Positions 21,317 through 34,800 are shown, counted from the first letter of the stretch. The stretch is 64,000 nt of DNA from Liolophura sinensis (GCF_032854445.1 NC_088300.1:68486984-68550983); one strand, 5' to 3'. Notes: generated from the sequence alone by a model not told the origin. Program-made: numbers and translations.

Positions 21317-24300
21317 GATAGTAGTTAAAGTTAAACCCAACTTCAGCACCACCTCGAATCACAGCCTGTCAGAATGAATATCAGAGAACATATTGCACGT
21401 ACATATCATGTAAAACAGAAATAGTATGCAATTTATTTTTTTCTGATGGTTCTCTAGGTTTTTTTATGGAAACCTAGAGAGTTACATTTTATCTACCAAA
21501 GTACAGTGGGTTGGCTCTGTTGATAAGGTACTGGATTTTTTACAGTATCCAAATAAAAGCAATAGAGCAAAGAAAAAGTTCACAATATGTTCGGTAATAA
21601 TCAGGACTTCGGTAAGCAGGTTAACAACTTAAAAATACGTTTCCCGTAAGAACGTGGGACTAAAACTTCCATGAGTGAGGGTTTTGTTGTGGCGCCTCAG
21701 TTTCGTCTTAACCTTTTCATATCCAATGTTTGCCTCAAGAGTGACAATTTCCCTTAAAAAGTCAACAACATAAAAGGGAAACAATGGGATGCTTTGATAG
21801 TATTTACAGCCCAAACGGTAAAAGATAAAAAACAGTTTGTCGAAATTAATCATTTGGAATTCTTTTTTATGCATTTTTTAAACACCTGGCCAAACTGAAA
21901 ATTGTGCCCTTCTTTATCCATGAATGGGGGTGTAAAACTTACAACTTGTATTATGTTATCGCACAAAGATTGACGATTTGATTACCTCGAAGAAATGATT
22001 TCTATAAAAATCTCAATCGCGTTATGACTTACGATCCCCTTCAACTTTAGACTGAAGAAATTTAACCAAAATCCTGTCAACGGGAGTTGTTTCTAATCGA
22101 TTGTATAACAGTTCAAGTGCATTTAGGAGTTCGTCGTCTAAAACAAAAATCATGGAATGAATTGTTTATTCGGGAATTTCCTTGGATATAATAATGTTGC
22201 AAATCGTCCATAATTAAGGTTCTACACACATACGCCATGGATAAGGTTATTGTCATATATAACTGCACCAATAATATCCCAGTTGGGTTTGGAGGCGGGT
22301 TCTACAACTCATGTAACATTTCCAATACAAATTTACACACAGACGTTGACATAAACAATATTATAAACATGCCACTGTTAAAATTCTTATTTTCATCCAA
22401 TCATCAGGAAGAGAACATTGGCAAAATTTGATTGTCACAATGTCAATCTAAAGCGACACATAGGACACGAATTTTCATATTCAAGTTACGTAATACGATT
22501 GTTGTTTTGTTGATTAAGTTGTTATTTGTTTTTTTATGAATTTGTGGACAGCATTAAAGAAAGGCGCAGTGGTACATTGCTTAAGAGAACATGTATTTCC
22601 TCTGTGGCAAACTGATTCTGGGCTATCCACAGTACCTTGGTCGTGTCGTGTCGTCTCTATGGTGATGGGAGTGTCAATAAATTCCGTCGGCTTAAAGCTT
22701 GCCACCCTCTTTTCTCGTTGGGCCGTCCGTTTGCGCTTCAGTTTAAGGTTCAGTTTATACTTGGATTCACTTTTCAACACATCTCCGGCATCAATGGCAC
22801 TGGCGACATCTGGTGGGATCTCATCTTCATCTTCGTCTGTCTGTAAATATATGAATTTAATTATCCTTCCTAACCTTTGAATAATAAAATAATAACGTCG
22901 TCCATACACTGTAGCGCATTTCGCAGATTAAAAAGCAAAATGGCACAGTTTATGAACAGTAGTCTGCATTTACCGTCTCCCACGTAATAAAACTGGATAA
23001 AAATAGCTTATAGCCCTTTATGAACTACAATAGTCACAAAGGATTTTGCGTTTTCAGACATAAACACTTTCACGCAATTAAGTCAGTCACGTGTATACAC
23101 TTATATTCATTATGAAAACCTGGGTAGAGACATGAGGCCCCTCATAAAGGACCCTGGTCTTACCCAAATTTTGATTGACATACCCCTGTTTCCGGTTGAC
23201 TGGATGCCTGTCCCTCGCTGGACGTAATGTCGCCATGGCTGACCGTTGTTCGACCTTTAACATGGACGTTACCTGGTTTTCCACTGGATGGAGCATCTAC
23301 GTCATCTTTGTTATCATATTCCTTAATAATCACTGTTTCATTACCAGATTCCGAGGCGCTGTAATACACATGCTTGTATGAACATCAACCCGTGATCTGT
23401 CACACTATGTTTGATATATGCTGGTATAAAAATCAACCTACGATCTATCATGTCTGTACGATGTCTGTACTAGATACATGCTAGTATAAACTTCAATCTG
23501 CGATCTGTCAAATTATGACTGTAGCAGATATACGCTCGTATAAACATCAACCTGCGACCTGTCACACTATGTCTTTATAAACATCAACCTGGGATCTGTC
23601 ACACAATGCCTATACCACTGTGAACAGGTCCCGATCTACCTGCTATACTGGATTTTATGCTTGCCTGTTGAATCCAATTTTTCCTCAGTGTTAATGTTTA
23701 TTTGGGTTTGTAAAGCAGAAATAATGCCTCGCTTGATGTTTACAATATCCACATTTTCTGAATACAAAAAATAAAATAAAACTTTTGTGCTCTAACATTT
23801 CAGTAAACTGTGTAGGACAGCATTTATGGAGAGCCAAGAAAATATTAATTTTAATTTAACAGTATTGAACTAGATAAAACGTGTTCGCTGTGAACTATAT
23901 AGCCAGCCGAGATGGATAATCTTGATGTAAGAGAATAATAACCATTTTTGGTTATAGGGTAGCGTTATCACAAATTTTGAGAATATTAAAGTTAAACGAA
24001 CAAGCTTAGCTATGACTAAAATTGGATAAATTTCATTTTTTCATACAAAAAGGCAACGTGTTATCTCTTTGAAAATAAGTAAATTATTGCCTACTGGTAT
24101 TAAAAATATGCTAAGACAATAAAAAAGCACTAGCATTAATGAACCCCCCAAAAGACATCGTATGCAAACTCACCCAGGTCTTTCTCCATAAACCGTATAC
24201 GGAGGATTTTGACAGAGGTTGCGAAGACTTACAGATTGATTGCATCCTCAGGTCTTTTTGCAAAATAAAAAATAAGTGTGTAAGCCATTTCATTTCTCTG

Positions 24301-24916
24301 AGTGTAAAAGGAAGTTGGCGTTGTTGTAATAATTACGTTCCTTTTTAAACAGACTTTTAACGAAAAATTCTTTCGTTAGATTGATGTTTTTACAATGTTT
24401 AAAAAATATTTCATTCCATTAATATGAAGATGGTAGTGGAAACTGGGTGGAACAAACTCAGTGAAATCGCATTCCTTGAACACGACACATCTCCTAAAAC
24501 GCTGTAGTCATTTTGAGTCGGGGTGTCTTTTCCGAGTTCTTAAAAAAGTCCTTTTCTCCTTTTATATTGAATGTTGGCATATGCTTGGGTGACTCACCGG
24601 ATGTTCGTCTCTTTCGCTTTTAGATCACTGAAATGAGCAGTGAAGTAGTATGCCAGCTGTGCCTCTGTTGATAGGGTTGATTCTGAAAGCACGATTAACA
24701 CAAAACTGAAAAAATTCAACATACTCGTGTACAAATGCTTCTGTGATATTGTAATATTCCTTGTTTATTGAAAAACCCTTCATTTTAGTAAAAGTATAAG
24801 GCTTACTTACCCCCATTACAATCGATCTCTACCGAGCAGGACACTTCAAATTTCTGCTGGACTTCACCCCACAACCTCACCTCATTCTCATACTCGTAAG
24901 TGCTGGTATATCCTTC
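21317..24916 (-). pseudogene. LLTP copy C, decayed
   Basis: Remains of the same gene as A and B: exon 13 start (21317-21365), exon 10 (about 21644-21765), exon 9 (22033-22137), exon 8 (22636-22840), exon 7 (23184-23358), exon 6 (about 23640-23757), fused exon 5 end and exon 4 (about 24175-24265), exon 3 (24598-24682) and exon 2 (24811-24916). Exon 1 with its promoter, exons 11 and 12, and most of exon 5 are deleted. Exon 10 has lost both splice sites and is frameshifted. Exons 2, 3, 7, 8 and 9 keep the same lengths as in A and B. It cannot make the full protein. The deletion of exons 11-12 ends at a short perfect hairpin (21451-21480). Confidence 0.85.
21451..21480. repeat. Perfect 11-bp inverted repeat at a deletion junction
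   Basis: TCTCTAGGTTT and AAACCTAGAGA are separated by eight bases, exactly where exons 11 and 12 of copy C are missing. Neither A nor B has this hairpin at the matching sites. Confidence 0.85.
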
Positions 24917-25390
24917 CTCTAAAGGAAAATGCATAAAGTACTTTTCAACTTAAAAAGATATATATTTCACAAACAGACTTCACAAAACAGACCAAACGTA
25001 TTCGGTATGCAGTCTAAATAGCCTTATAGATCGTGTGTCAGTAAATCTGTTTCCATTAGACAAGGTTGTAACCAGTGACACAAAAGATGCCACTAAGAGT
25101 AGATCCGCATCCGGAATCCCACGTTATATTTTTTTCTGGAATCTTCACCGAAAAACATTTTACAAAGCAGTCAATTTCAATTAAAATTTATCCGATGTAC
25201 GACTGAATACTGAGTGAAAGGATAGTCCTTAGAAATCTACACTGTCTTTTTAAAATTAAGTTTATTTAAAATGTTTTAATCTGAACATATATTGGAATCT
25301 TACAGGTAAACAACATATTAGTTTTTGTAGTTATCTTTTAACTCTACAAGAAAGCAAAGGTTTATCTGTGAGTGTGTCAGTTGTACATAC

Positions 25391-25541
25391 CAGTGAGAGC
25401 TAAATGTACTGTGACGAGGTCTATGAGAGGTGTAGCTAGGTCAGTGCTCTGGTCCTGCCCAAACTCCACCAAAACACGGATATAGCCATTCAGGAACAGG
25501 AAGCTAGCAGATTGCTCACAGAATTCTACCAACAGTCCGCT
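25391..25541 (-). other. Exon-like fragment of an unknown gene
   Basis: A minus-strand frame of about 50 codons ends at donor GTATGT and contains LLVEFCEQSASFLFLNGYIR and STDLATPLIDLVTVHLAL. It is helix-like and has no stop after a TAG acceptor at 25542-25544. It lies about 0.5 kb 5' of LLTP C. The matching part of the B unit (near 39250) lacks it. It could be part of the same lost neighbour gene as the fragment at 16769-16930; that is inference. The family was not recognised. Confidence 0.45.
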
Positions 25542-25544
25542 CTA

Positions 25545-26830
25545 CTCAACTGTAACGACCATAAAGCCATACTACGTTGATCAGCAATAGATCATGTAGC
25601 TATTTGAGTCACCATTAAATGCAACACCTATATGTAGATTCACGTTTCCAGCACTTCATATAAAAATAATTTCACACGTATGTGAAATGAATAAATATTT
25701 AGTTCTCTGGCAGCTCACCTCCATGATAGAGCTGAGTTGGTGTCGTACAAATGTTTTTGGTCGTGACTTTTACACAAAATGTTCTCAGCGGGCTAAAACT
25801 AAGCTAACAAAATAGGTTACATACCTGCTGGTGCAGAAGTGAATGACAGATTCCTATTTCCCTTCTGTGAAATTATATTACATAGAACCCGATCTTTGGT
25901 AACATTCCGGTCACTTTATATCAAGGATCCTGGAATTTTTAACTAAACAATTTTTAATTGATTTTTATGATGAAGATGTACACTTTAACAACAATATCAA
26001 CGTTGTGTGTAGACGAATTAACGATAATGATTATAATTATAATTAATAACTTTGACATATTTATTCAGTAGATCATTGATATCTATTAAAATTGCAATTA
26101 ACATCACTGCTTTGTTTTACCCAATTCTACTCAAGTCATGGAGCTAAGGGACGCGTAATTTGCTACTGTTCAGGTATTTACATGAACACTTAGAATAATT
26201 ACCCTAACTGACGTAAACAGCAAGAGCCCATACTTCACCCGTTACGTAAGACCATTTGCGACTTATAATACCTATCATCGCTTCTCTGGTTTTTCTCCCA
26301 CAGTTAAAGCTCTTGCCTTAATTTGACAGTCAACTCGAGGTAAATTCCAAATGGATTCTATTTGGTATGCGGTCAGAGAAAGTAGACTGTTGAGGTCCAT
26401 GTTACGTATGGCAATAGAATACTTTGTGTATATATTTATTACACTGTTCGATCTTTTCAGCTAACAAGATGAATAACGTAAATTGTCAGTCACATACAAT
26501 TTGATGGGTGTACAAGTAGTATAGTAAAGAAGAAGCATCCTTAGAAATGTTCATTGTGGACACCAATACTGGATATTCTCATTTCCTTAAGTCATTAGTG
26601 GAAAAGCCATCCAATCCGACAATATTAACGCCTAGAAATGAAAGGATGGTTGTACAAGCCTTTTTTATATACACATACCTGGGTATTTGTATGGATATAT
26701 TGTAACGACAAAGAAAGATGGTAGCTATGGTTGAATTGTTTTACGTACTTAGCTGAGTGCCAGTCCCGATTGCTCCCTGGTTGATGTCATACCACTACCC
26801 AAATTTGAAAGAAGTCTGTCAAGACCTTCC
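25545..26830. repeat. Duplicated non-coding stretch shared with 39280-40210
   Basis: From about 25890 this aligns directly with the B unit (for example TTTACATGAACACTTAGAATAA and TGGACACCAATACTGGATAT). No coding exon was recognised in either copy. Confidence 0.6.
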
Positions 26831-27371
26831 TCAGTTATTGTCCGGACAACAACAGAAAAACAAAGATTCTATCCAGGGCCATACTGCTCAAGGTACAAGT
26901 CTGTAAACCTAACCAAGTAGTTCTCTCACTGATGCATTACCACTGTTCAACAGTAAACGACACTGTATTCTCGAGTTATTGTCCAGACATTGTTCACAAA
27001 CTGGAAAACAAGGATTGCAGAGGTGGCCATATTGTTTTACGCACACCACTAAGACCCACTCTCAGCTATCCCACTGTTCAAACTTTGAAAGAGACCTAGC
27101 AATGCGTTTTCGAATTACTCTCGGAATATCGGTACACGACGGAGTAATAGAATAAAGGAATGACAGACAACGTAATCCCAATGTATCCCCAATGTGGTAC
27201 GTACATGTATTTGAAGAATACGGATTAGCTGGCAAAAATTAGTGTGCTCAGTATAAAACAAGACTGTTGTAATAATCAGAAATACCACAGAAAAATGTAG
27301 GTACAATTATTTATATTAAATTTTATTTTTAATATCAGTTATGGAGCTCCGTAAAACAGTCGTTTTGTCTA

Positions 27372-27632
27372 TTGGCTGGTCAAATTTTTGACATCATACA
27401 TTTTAAAGATGGACAAGTATCTTTTAACACGGGTGATTCCCTGAAAAAAGGGCTAGGCTGTAAGACGACACGAACCATTAAGCTGGATGTGGCAGGTATT
27501 GCAGATTTGCATAGCCTTATAAGTTCTAAAGACGAGAAACAGCTCTATGAACAAAACCTCACGAGGTTTTGTGAGCGCGGACTCCAAATCAGTAGTTACA
27601 ATCAGAATTTTGGCACAATTAAAAGTTTTTAA
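27372..27632 (+). CDS. Hypothetical 86-codon ORF, possible exon remnant
   Basis: Open from ATG to stop with composition like real protein: FKDGQVSFNTGDSLKKGLGC, TIKLDVAGIADLHSLISSKD, QISSYNQNFG. No signal peptide or membrane segment is seen. The A-unit copy at 16090-16355 is broken by stops, and the B unit does not contain it. The family is unknown. It may be the tail exon of a longer gene, because the frame is also open for a short distance upstream. Confidence 0.4.
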   Translation: MAGQIFDIIHFKDGQVSFNTGDSLKKGLGCKTTRTIKLDVAGIADLHSLISSKDEKQLYEQNLTRFCERGLQISSYNQNFGTIKSF

Positions 27633-27796
27633 TTGATAGCTATATATTCATCTAAATTACATAATAACGATGCTCTGCTGCAACTAAAATCATTTCCATA
27701 TTTAGGTGGTATAATTGAGAGATTTGAACCAACCGTGTAAACTTAATTTGATTTGTGAACATAATTTGCGTAAACGCATTTTTATATATTACTGGG

Positions 27797-28066
27797 GGGG
27801 GCCTCCGTGGCTCAGTTGGTTAGCGCGCTAGCGCAGCGTAATCACCCAGGAGCCTCTCACCAATGCTTTGAGTTCAAGTCCAGCTAATGCTGGTTTCCTC
27901 TCCGGCCGTAAGTGGGAAGGTCTGCCAGCAGCCTGCGGATGGACGTGGGTTTCCTACGGGCCGTGCCCGGTTTCCTCCCACCGTAATACTGGCCGCCATC
28001 GAATAGGTGAAATATTCTTGAGTAGGGCATAAAACACAAATCAAATAAATCAAATAAATAAATATA
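27797..28066 (+). mobile_element. tRNA-derived SINE, full length
   Basis: The complete head GGCCTCCGTGGCTCAGTTGG, B box GAGTTCAAGTCC, body, and a long tail with AATCAAATAAATCAAATAAA. This is one of the best preserved copies in the window. Confidence 0.92.
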
Positions 28067-28129
28067 TTCAGCTGCCTGTAAAATCACCAATATTGCCTTT
28101 AGTCACTGGCACGTGAGAATACAAGATTT

Positions 28130-29580
28130 ACACATGGATGTCTTGAAAGTCTATATTCCAGAATGTGAAGGTAGAACACATTTTCTATTTCATAATGTGA
28201 AACTACATAAGCTCGGTTATGACGGCGTAGGAGGATGGCAAAGTTTAATATGTTTTGAGAGAGGGTAACACCAGTTATCTAAACTGCTATCGAATTTAAT
28301 CTGAGCCATTTTATGAGATTGGTATATTTGACATTATTAGCACATATTAGTAAACTATAACCTTCATAAATTAATTTTATTTCATCTCTTGTAGTATATA
28401 ATCTCACGGTGGTATGGGTTTAAAACTAGATGTTCGAAAGTTTGTTATAGAAGACAGCGTAGTATATTCCCTAAGACAGTCGCGTAGGCCATGTTTACGC
28501 GTGGAGCTCCTTCTAATCGCGTGTTGGTGCACCTATTATAAAACATATTACTCTCCACACCTATTGTCCACTATGCCACTTGTTCTTGAATAGTCATGAC
28601 GTCACCCGAAACAAATTGTTCTTGGTGTTAAAACAAGGCTAATGGAGTTTAATATCATCAATTAGAAAAAGTATTCTAACTGCATTTTCCTTGCATTATA
28701 ATGAACGTAAAACATATCGGTGTGTAGACCTTGTGGTATTACGTGTCACCAACGGAAGGCAATTTTGGTAGTGAGTATCACTGATGTTATAGACAGCTGA
28801 ATAAGGGTTGACTGGCAAAAGCAGAAATAAGCCACAGAAAGGAAATTTAGGCGATCTGACGAAGTTTCAGCGTAACACAACCGCAGAATGAAAACCTGAG
28901 AACAATGTGAGATATCATGTGGTAATCTGGCTTACAGCTAAAGTACATGTCCTGAAACGATTACAAGTATTGAGTGCATGTCGTAGAATTATTTCATTTC
29001 GAATCATGTTCTACGGCAGTCTAGGCCATGTTCATTGAGAGTGACCTCCCTTATTTATCGTGTTCGATTTTCGAAATGGTCTAAACCCCTGTTTGCTTAC
29101 TTTAGCTCCTTTGACCCTTTTTCCTGACGAACACATAGTACCGTGTAATTAATTAAGTTATGCAAATCCGCAGTAATAAAACTCAAACTTAACGCAAACC
29201 AAAACGTTTTTGCTAGAGTAACGAGAACACGTAAATCTTACTGAGTGCATGGAGCATGGGCGTATATTTACATAGAGCCTAACTTTCCAGCCTTTGACTG
29301 GCTGGTTTACAGATAAAAAAAATGATCCCTTTTCGTCGCTGTGGAATTCAGTTATTTATCTGAGCGTTGTTTAACGCCATACTCATTCATAGCATTCATT
29401 AGGCACACATATATACATCATGTCCATTACAAACCCAACGTGAAACTCATTAGAAGTCCATACACTCAATAAACACTATCGAAGTATGGTATCAAATGAC
29501 TGAGTGGAATGGCGGCAGGGTGTGTAGACTTGGTTTAGCAACTCGGACGAAATCATGTAAACAAAAGCAGCCAACAGTTT
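28130..29580. repeat. Inverted-repeat arm IR3-right
   Basis: Reverse complement of 2880-4500 (see that arm). It lies just left of the directly duplicated segment that starts near 29610. Confidence 0.8.
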
Positions 29581-29609
29581 TCAACGGTTGCTGGAAGACC
29601 TTCCCACGT

Positions 29610-31200
29610 ACCAGCTGAATATAGGCGACTGGCTAAAAGAAATAGACTATAACCTAAGTGATGCTTCAATGGACAAAAATATCAGTCGGTCAATCGGAGC
29701 AAGCCAAATTATTCTCCACAGTGAAATATTATGAAATAGTATTTGTTAAATACGTGGTGATGAAATTTCCAAGGTAACAACATATATCTTCAATTGAAAC
29801 TATATATCACCTACCAACAACCTTGAAAACAAAACAATTGAAACTGAAACAATGGGCTATTCATAACTGTTTCAATGGTTGGGGATATCTGAATGTGCAT
29901 AAATATCAATAAAGTTTTTAAACACATTGAATATACATCACCGCATCTCCCGATGCCATCTGTAAATGACCTTAATAGTGTTGCTTGTTTCATGATATAA
30001 GCGTAATTCATTACATGTCTTATCTAATATGATACCGGTACCATATTAGTTTTCTGCTTTGAACTAAAGCAGGTTTACCTTGTGAAACTGCCTATATACG
30101 TTTCCTATTTCTTTGGCACCTAACACGAAAATGATAGAACAATCAATATTTGAAGCAATTTACCAAGATATTAATGTAAGATGCAAGATAAGAACAAAAC
30201 AATAGATCAGAAATATAAAAGCCATGGCAGAGATTTTATTGAAGGTATTTGACTATTACATATTTGGGAATGGATAGATATTGAGAAGTAAAAAGTATCT
30301 ATGATCAAATGTAAAGTTCGCTTCAGTAAAAGGCAAGTGGACTGTCTTGTCCTCGTTATATTGGACCCCACTCTACATTACTGTATCCTCGATTTGAATA
30401 CCCTTCCACAACGACTCTAAAAGTTTTACTTATAAGTAATTGCTACATTTTAATCCTGTTATCAATGTATATATATACAATTATATACTCGTAAATTTAT
30501 GCTCCACCCCTGTGTCTTGTTCTTCACTCAAGACGTACTCCGTGACGTGCTTCTTCCACTGCCATTCGGCTGCGAAAATAAAGTAGTCTTAGTTATGCAA
30601 TCTTAATACATTCTATTCCTAGCAATAACTTCAAGCCCAGTTCAAGACACAGACAAGACAGGGCGAACAGTGATTTGTCACTACTCAGAAGTGCTTTGGC
30701 TTCACTCTTGTATCTTGTCACTGGAGGAGTTCAATAAAAAAATTGTCAAATTAAGACGTTATTTGGAACACTGTTTATCTTGGAGTAAACATTTTACTTG
30801 TCCGTGGTTGACGGTTTCGTGACGTCACAATTTGATATGTTTAACTTGTCTTCGAGGCTGGTCTTAGTGCCTATTAAAAAGATATTAATTTTGCATTTTA
30901 TTTTCATTAAATATATATTTAAAAATATATATTTTCAACATTGATAGCCTATCAAAAGTGGTCTGGTGATAAGTTTTAAACTCACTCATGCAGAATTTCT
31001 TACAGTTGGCGTCTATTTGGGACAGGCGGAGAAAATGCTTCGCTCTCTAGATGATCCAACACTCCAGGACAGGCTGCTGGGACTGTATATCTCCCTACTG
31101 CCCCATGTCCAACTGAATTTGGACTTCCATGGCTGCCAAAGAGAGCGGGTATAATTTTTCTTTCAGTTTATTTTTAATGAAATTCGTGGAGAAAAATCAC
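29610..31200. repeat. Direct segmental duplication, B unit left part
   Basis: Aligns with 4775-6860 and, in part, with 19340-19955. Together with the LLTP genes this gives a repeat spacing of about 24-25 kb between the A and B units. Confidence 0.85.
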
Positions 31201-31850
31201 AAATATAGAGATAAGTACAGTCAAGTCTTAGACCGAGCACGTACTTTACTTTTACCGGTAACAGACGATCGAGAATCTATCTTGAAGTAAATATTTTCTG
31301 CAGTGCAATTGCGATGGACATTTATTTTTAGTAAGAAAGTATTGCGATCATATTCTCCTACCCAAGGTGTAGTATATAAGACAAGCATTTACTAACCATG
31401 AACTTATAGAGTGAAAACGAAAGCAGATTTTCGAAACGTATACCTATGACAAACGTATGATTGGTATTTGGTTGATTCTAATACACTCCAGAAATTCCCA
31501 CTTATCAGACAGCTCTTTTAGCTGGTGACAATTTAGGCGCTGTCGACCTCCCACGTCGGGATTTAGCATGTAGGAATGCAGGCCATCCCCTATCATACAA
31601 CTTTAAGGCTCTGAGGTATTATGTTTCCGATAATGAAACAGGTCAGACAATTAAATCAAAGAAAACATTTACATACAGCAGTCTACATTATTTTATCTCT
31701 TATTTTCACTACATTTTATCATTGCAATACTGATTACACAGCTAGCCAGGAATATCCCGTATATACTATAGTGTTATCAGACGCTAAAACGCTTTTCTTG
31801 GAATTAAACATAAAACAAAAAAAGGACAATTTCTCTCTTGTAAAATCACA
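30480..31850. repeat. Inverted-repeat arm IR2-right
   Basis: Reverse complement of 19960-21245. In this B unit the segment keeps the orientation also seen in A (6180-6857), so the C copy is the inverted one. Confidence 0.85.
31006..31148 (+). other. Orphan 143-bp exon, copy 5
   Basis: Intact plus-strand copy with acceptor TTTCTTACAG and donor GTATAA. The frame contains GQAEKMLRSLDDPTLQDRLL and LPHVQLNLDFHGCQRER. It lies about 700 bp beyond LLTP B exon 13, in convergent orientation. Confidence 0.55.
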
Positions 31851-31860
31851 ATTTCCATAC

Positions 31861-34800
31861 CGGCCAAATTTTGATACGTATCTTGGTACGACGCTGGTAC
31901 CAGAATTCGATGCTGACGCTGTTTGGATCATGACCATGTGACAGTGAGACACAGGGCAAACTGCAGCTGGAAAACACCCGCAATTCCGCCTTCAGATAGT
32001 AGTTAAAGTTAAACCCCACTTCAGCACCACCTCGAATCACGGCCTGTCAGAATGAATATCACAGAATATATTGCACGTACATATCATGTAACACAGAAAT
32101 AGTATGCAATTTATTTTTACTGAGAACAGAACGGGAAATATATATCAGAAATGGTTACATATATGCAGATCAAGACATGGGTGTATTTAGTGACAATATG
32201 TATCTCTATTATATATAATGTGTTACAGATTCGGTTTATTTATTCCTCACTGGAAACGTTTGAATGTTTATTTTAGCATACAGTGGAATTGCAAATATGA
32301 ATAATTAGGGATTGAAGAGTCTACCAACTTACCAGATGGCACTTCATGCTATAAAATATTTATACACTATAAATATTTGTCTAACAAAATCCGTTATACA
32401 GCAATAGAAAACTGATAGGAGACATGTATTACCAGACTGATGGAGGCCTCTCCTGTTGCACGAACTGTGGCCCTCGGGATAAGCTGAAGGCACGTGGCTG
32501 ACGCTTGGCATGAAGTGAAACTTTGATCCAAATTGAGGCTGGGACTGATCTTTACATCAATATTTATTGACGTGATGAGAAGTGGAATTCTAAGCAGGCG
32601 TATAGTAAGAGGTTTGGGATTCCACACTCGCCGAATTACAGATTGTGGCTGCGCATGAAATTGTGAAGATAAGAACGTTTTCCCTCCTACATTTACATAA
32701 ACGTTTGCAGAAATTCCCGAGTTGTTGTTAAGAAAGTACGCGTAAATTGTACCGATTTTAAAAGTTTTCGAAAAGACCTTGCCCTTAGCTACCACTCTGG
32801 CAAACAACTTGGCCCTCGAGGATCTGGTGTCACAGCCAACGAAGAATCCGCCATAGAGATCAGCGTTGGCCTTTGATCCTCCCACACGGAAGTGAGCGAG
32901 ACAGTGGCGGCGTCTATCGTAGGTTTTCAAGTCAGACTGGAAAGTGCTTGCGGACTGTATATCACTGTATCTTCCACCATGATCGCTCCAAACAGAACAC
33001 GCGGAATGCTCAAGACTTCGCTTTTGCATTCTACCGGTGTGATTTGTCTCAAATGGATAAGAAAGCATGTCTCTCATACGAAGTTGTACTAAAATTTCGT
33101 CAATATCTGTTTTTAATTTTTTTTTTAAGTATGGTATAGCTGTGTCCAAAACACACCCCAGACTGTCCGTTTGTGTAATCAAATGAACCAAAGCCCTGTC
33201 AAAGTCGTTCAGTTGGACGAGAGGCCATTGGGAGAGATTGTCCTCGGATTTTTGATTAGCCATGATGTCCATTAGCAGATGTATCACTTCTTCTACAACT
33301 TCACAATCTGCTGATTCGAGAATCTGAATGAAGAGGTCAACTGTATCCGGTTTATTAATGAAACCCCTTGCCGCATGCACCACGGCTATCCTCAGACTTC
33401 CTCTCGCCTCACAGACGGAACCAATCTCCAAGACTCTTGAGAGTAACTTCTCGTCCTCCATATTTCCGGCAGCCTCCAGAGCGTCGATGTGGTCGGTGTC
33501 TTCTGGACAGTTTCCTTCTTTAATGTCATCTAGCTGTGTCAGTAAAATTCCTCTGAGGATCGACTTGACAGAGTCTGATACCGAGTCCTGTCCTGCCAAC
33601 ATCCCCATAACCAGCAGCAAGGAACGAGCTTTCTCTGAGCCTGCGGAGTCTGCCTCGTACAAATCAATCAGAAGTTTGATAAAGTCGTCCGAGGGATTTG
33701 TCATAGTGGACACCGTGTCAATCACACTGGACATCTGCTCATCGGTAAGTTGACTGTCAGCAGATAACAGGTACTGAAAAACCTACAACATGAATAACTG
33801 GTGTAAAATCTACCTTTTGCCTGCTTTATGATTTATGTCGATATTAACATTATTTTGAAGATATATAGACAGTATCCACATGCGGTATACCAGTCTCTAT
33901 TCGAAGAGCTTTGACATGTCCATTATTTAATAATTAAGTGTAAGTATTATGAATAAATCAACGAACTTTGATATATCAACAATTATATTATTAAGTGTAA
34001 GTATTATGAGTAAAAAAAAATCTACTTGAACACTTTGAACTTGAACAGTATCAGACAGTATCTTGAACAGTTTATCAAACCTCTTCAGCAAGGACACCTC
34101 CTCCTTGTGCGTACAGAGACAACATTGATTGACAGATGTCCCATGTCACGTGACACTGAGCCAGCATCTGAAAATATGATGGGGAAGCTTAGAGTTACAT
34201 TTATTCTACCAAAGTACAGTGGGTTGGCTCCGTTGATTACGTGTTGGAATTTTTACTGTATCCAAATAAAAGTAACAGAGCAAAGAGAAAGTTCACGATA
34301 TGTTCGGTAATAATCAGGACTTCGCTAAGCAGGTTAACAACTTAAAAATACTCACGCCGTAAGAACGTGGGACTAAAATGTCCATAAGTGGGGGTTTGTT
34401 GTGGCGCCTCAGTTTTGTCGTAACCTTTTCATATCCAATGTTTGCCTCAAGAACGACAATTTCCTTTAAAAAGTCAACTACGTAAAAAAGGAAACAATGG
34501 GATGCTTTGATAGTATTTACAGCCCAAACGGTAAAAGATAAAAAACAGTTTGTCGAAATTAATCCTTTTAAACACTTTTTTATGCATTATTTTAACACCT
34601 GGCCAAACTGAAAGTTGCGCCCTTCTTTATTCATGAATTTAGTTGTAAAACTTACAACTTGTATTATGTTATCGCACAAAGATTGACGATTTGATTACCT
34701 CGAAGAAATGATTTCTATAAAAATCTCTTAAAATATTTATCAATCGCGTTATGACTTACGATCCCCTTCAACTTTAGACTGAAGAAATTTAACCAAAATC

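Noticed and set aside
27797-27900. Possible tRNA gene
   Set aside because: The A and B boxes belong to the head of a SINE; there is no cloverleaf acceptor stem and the SINE body follows.
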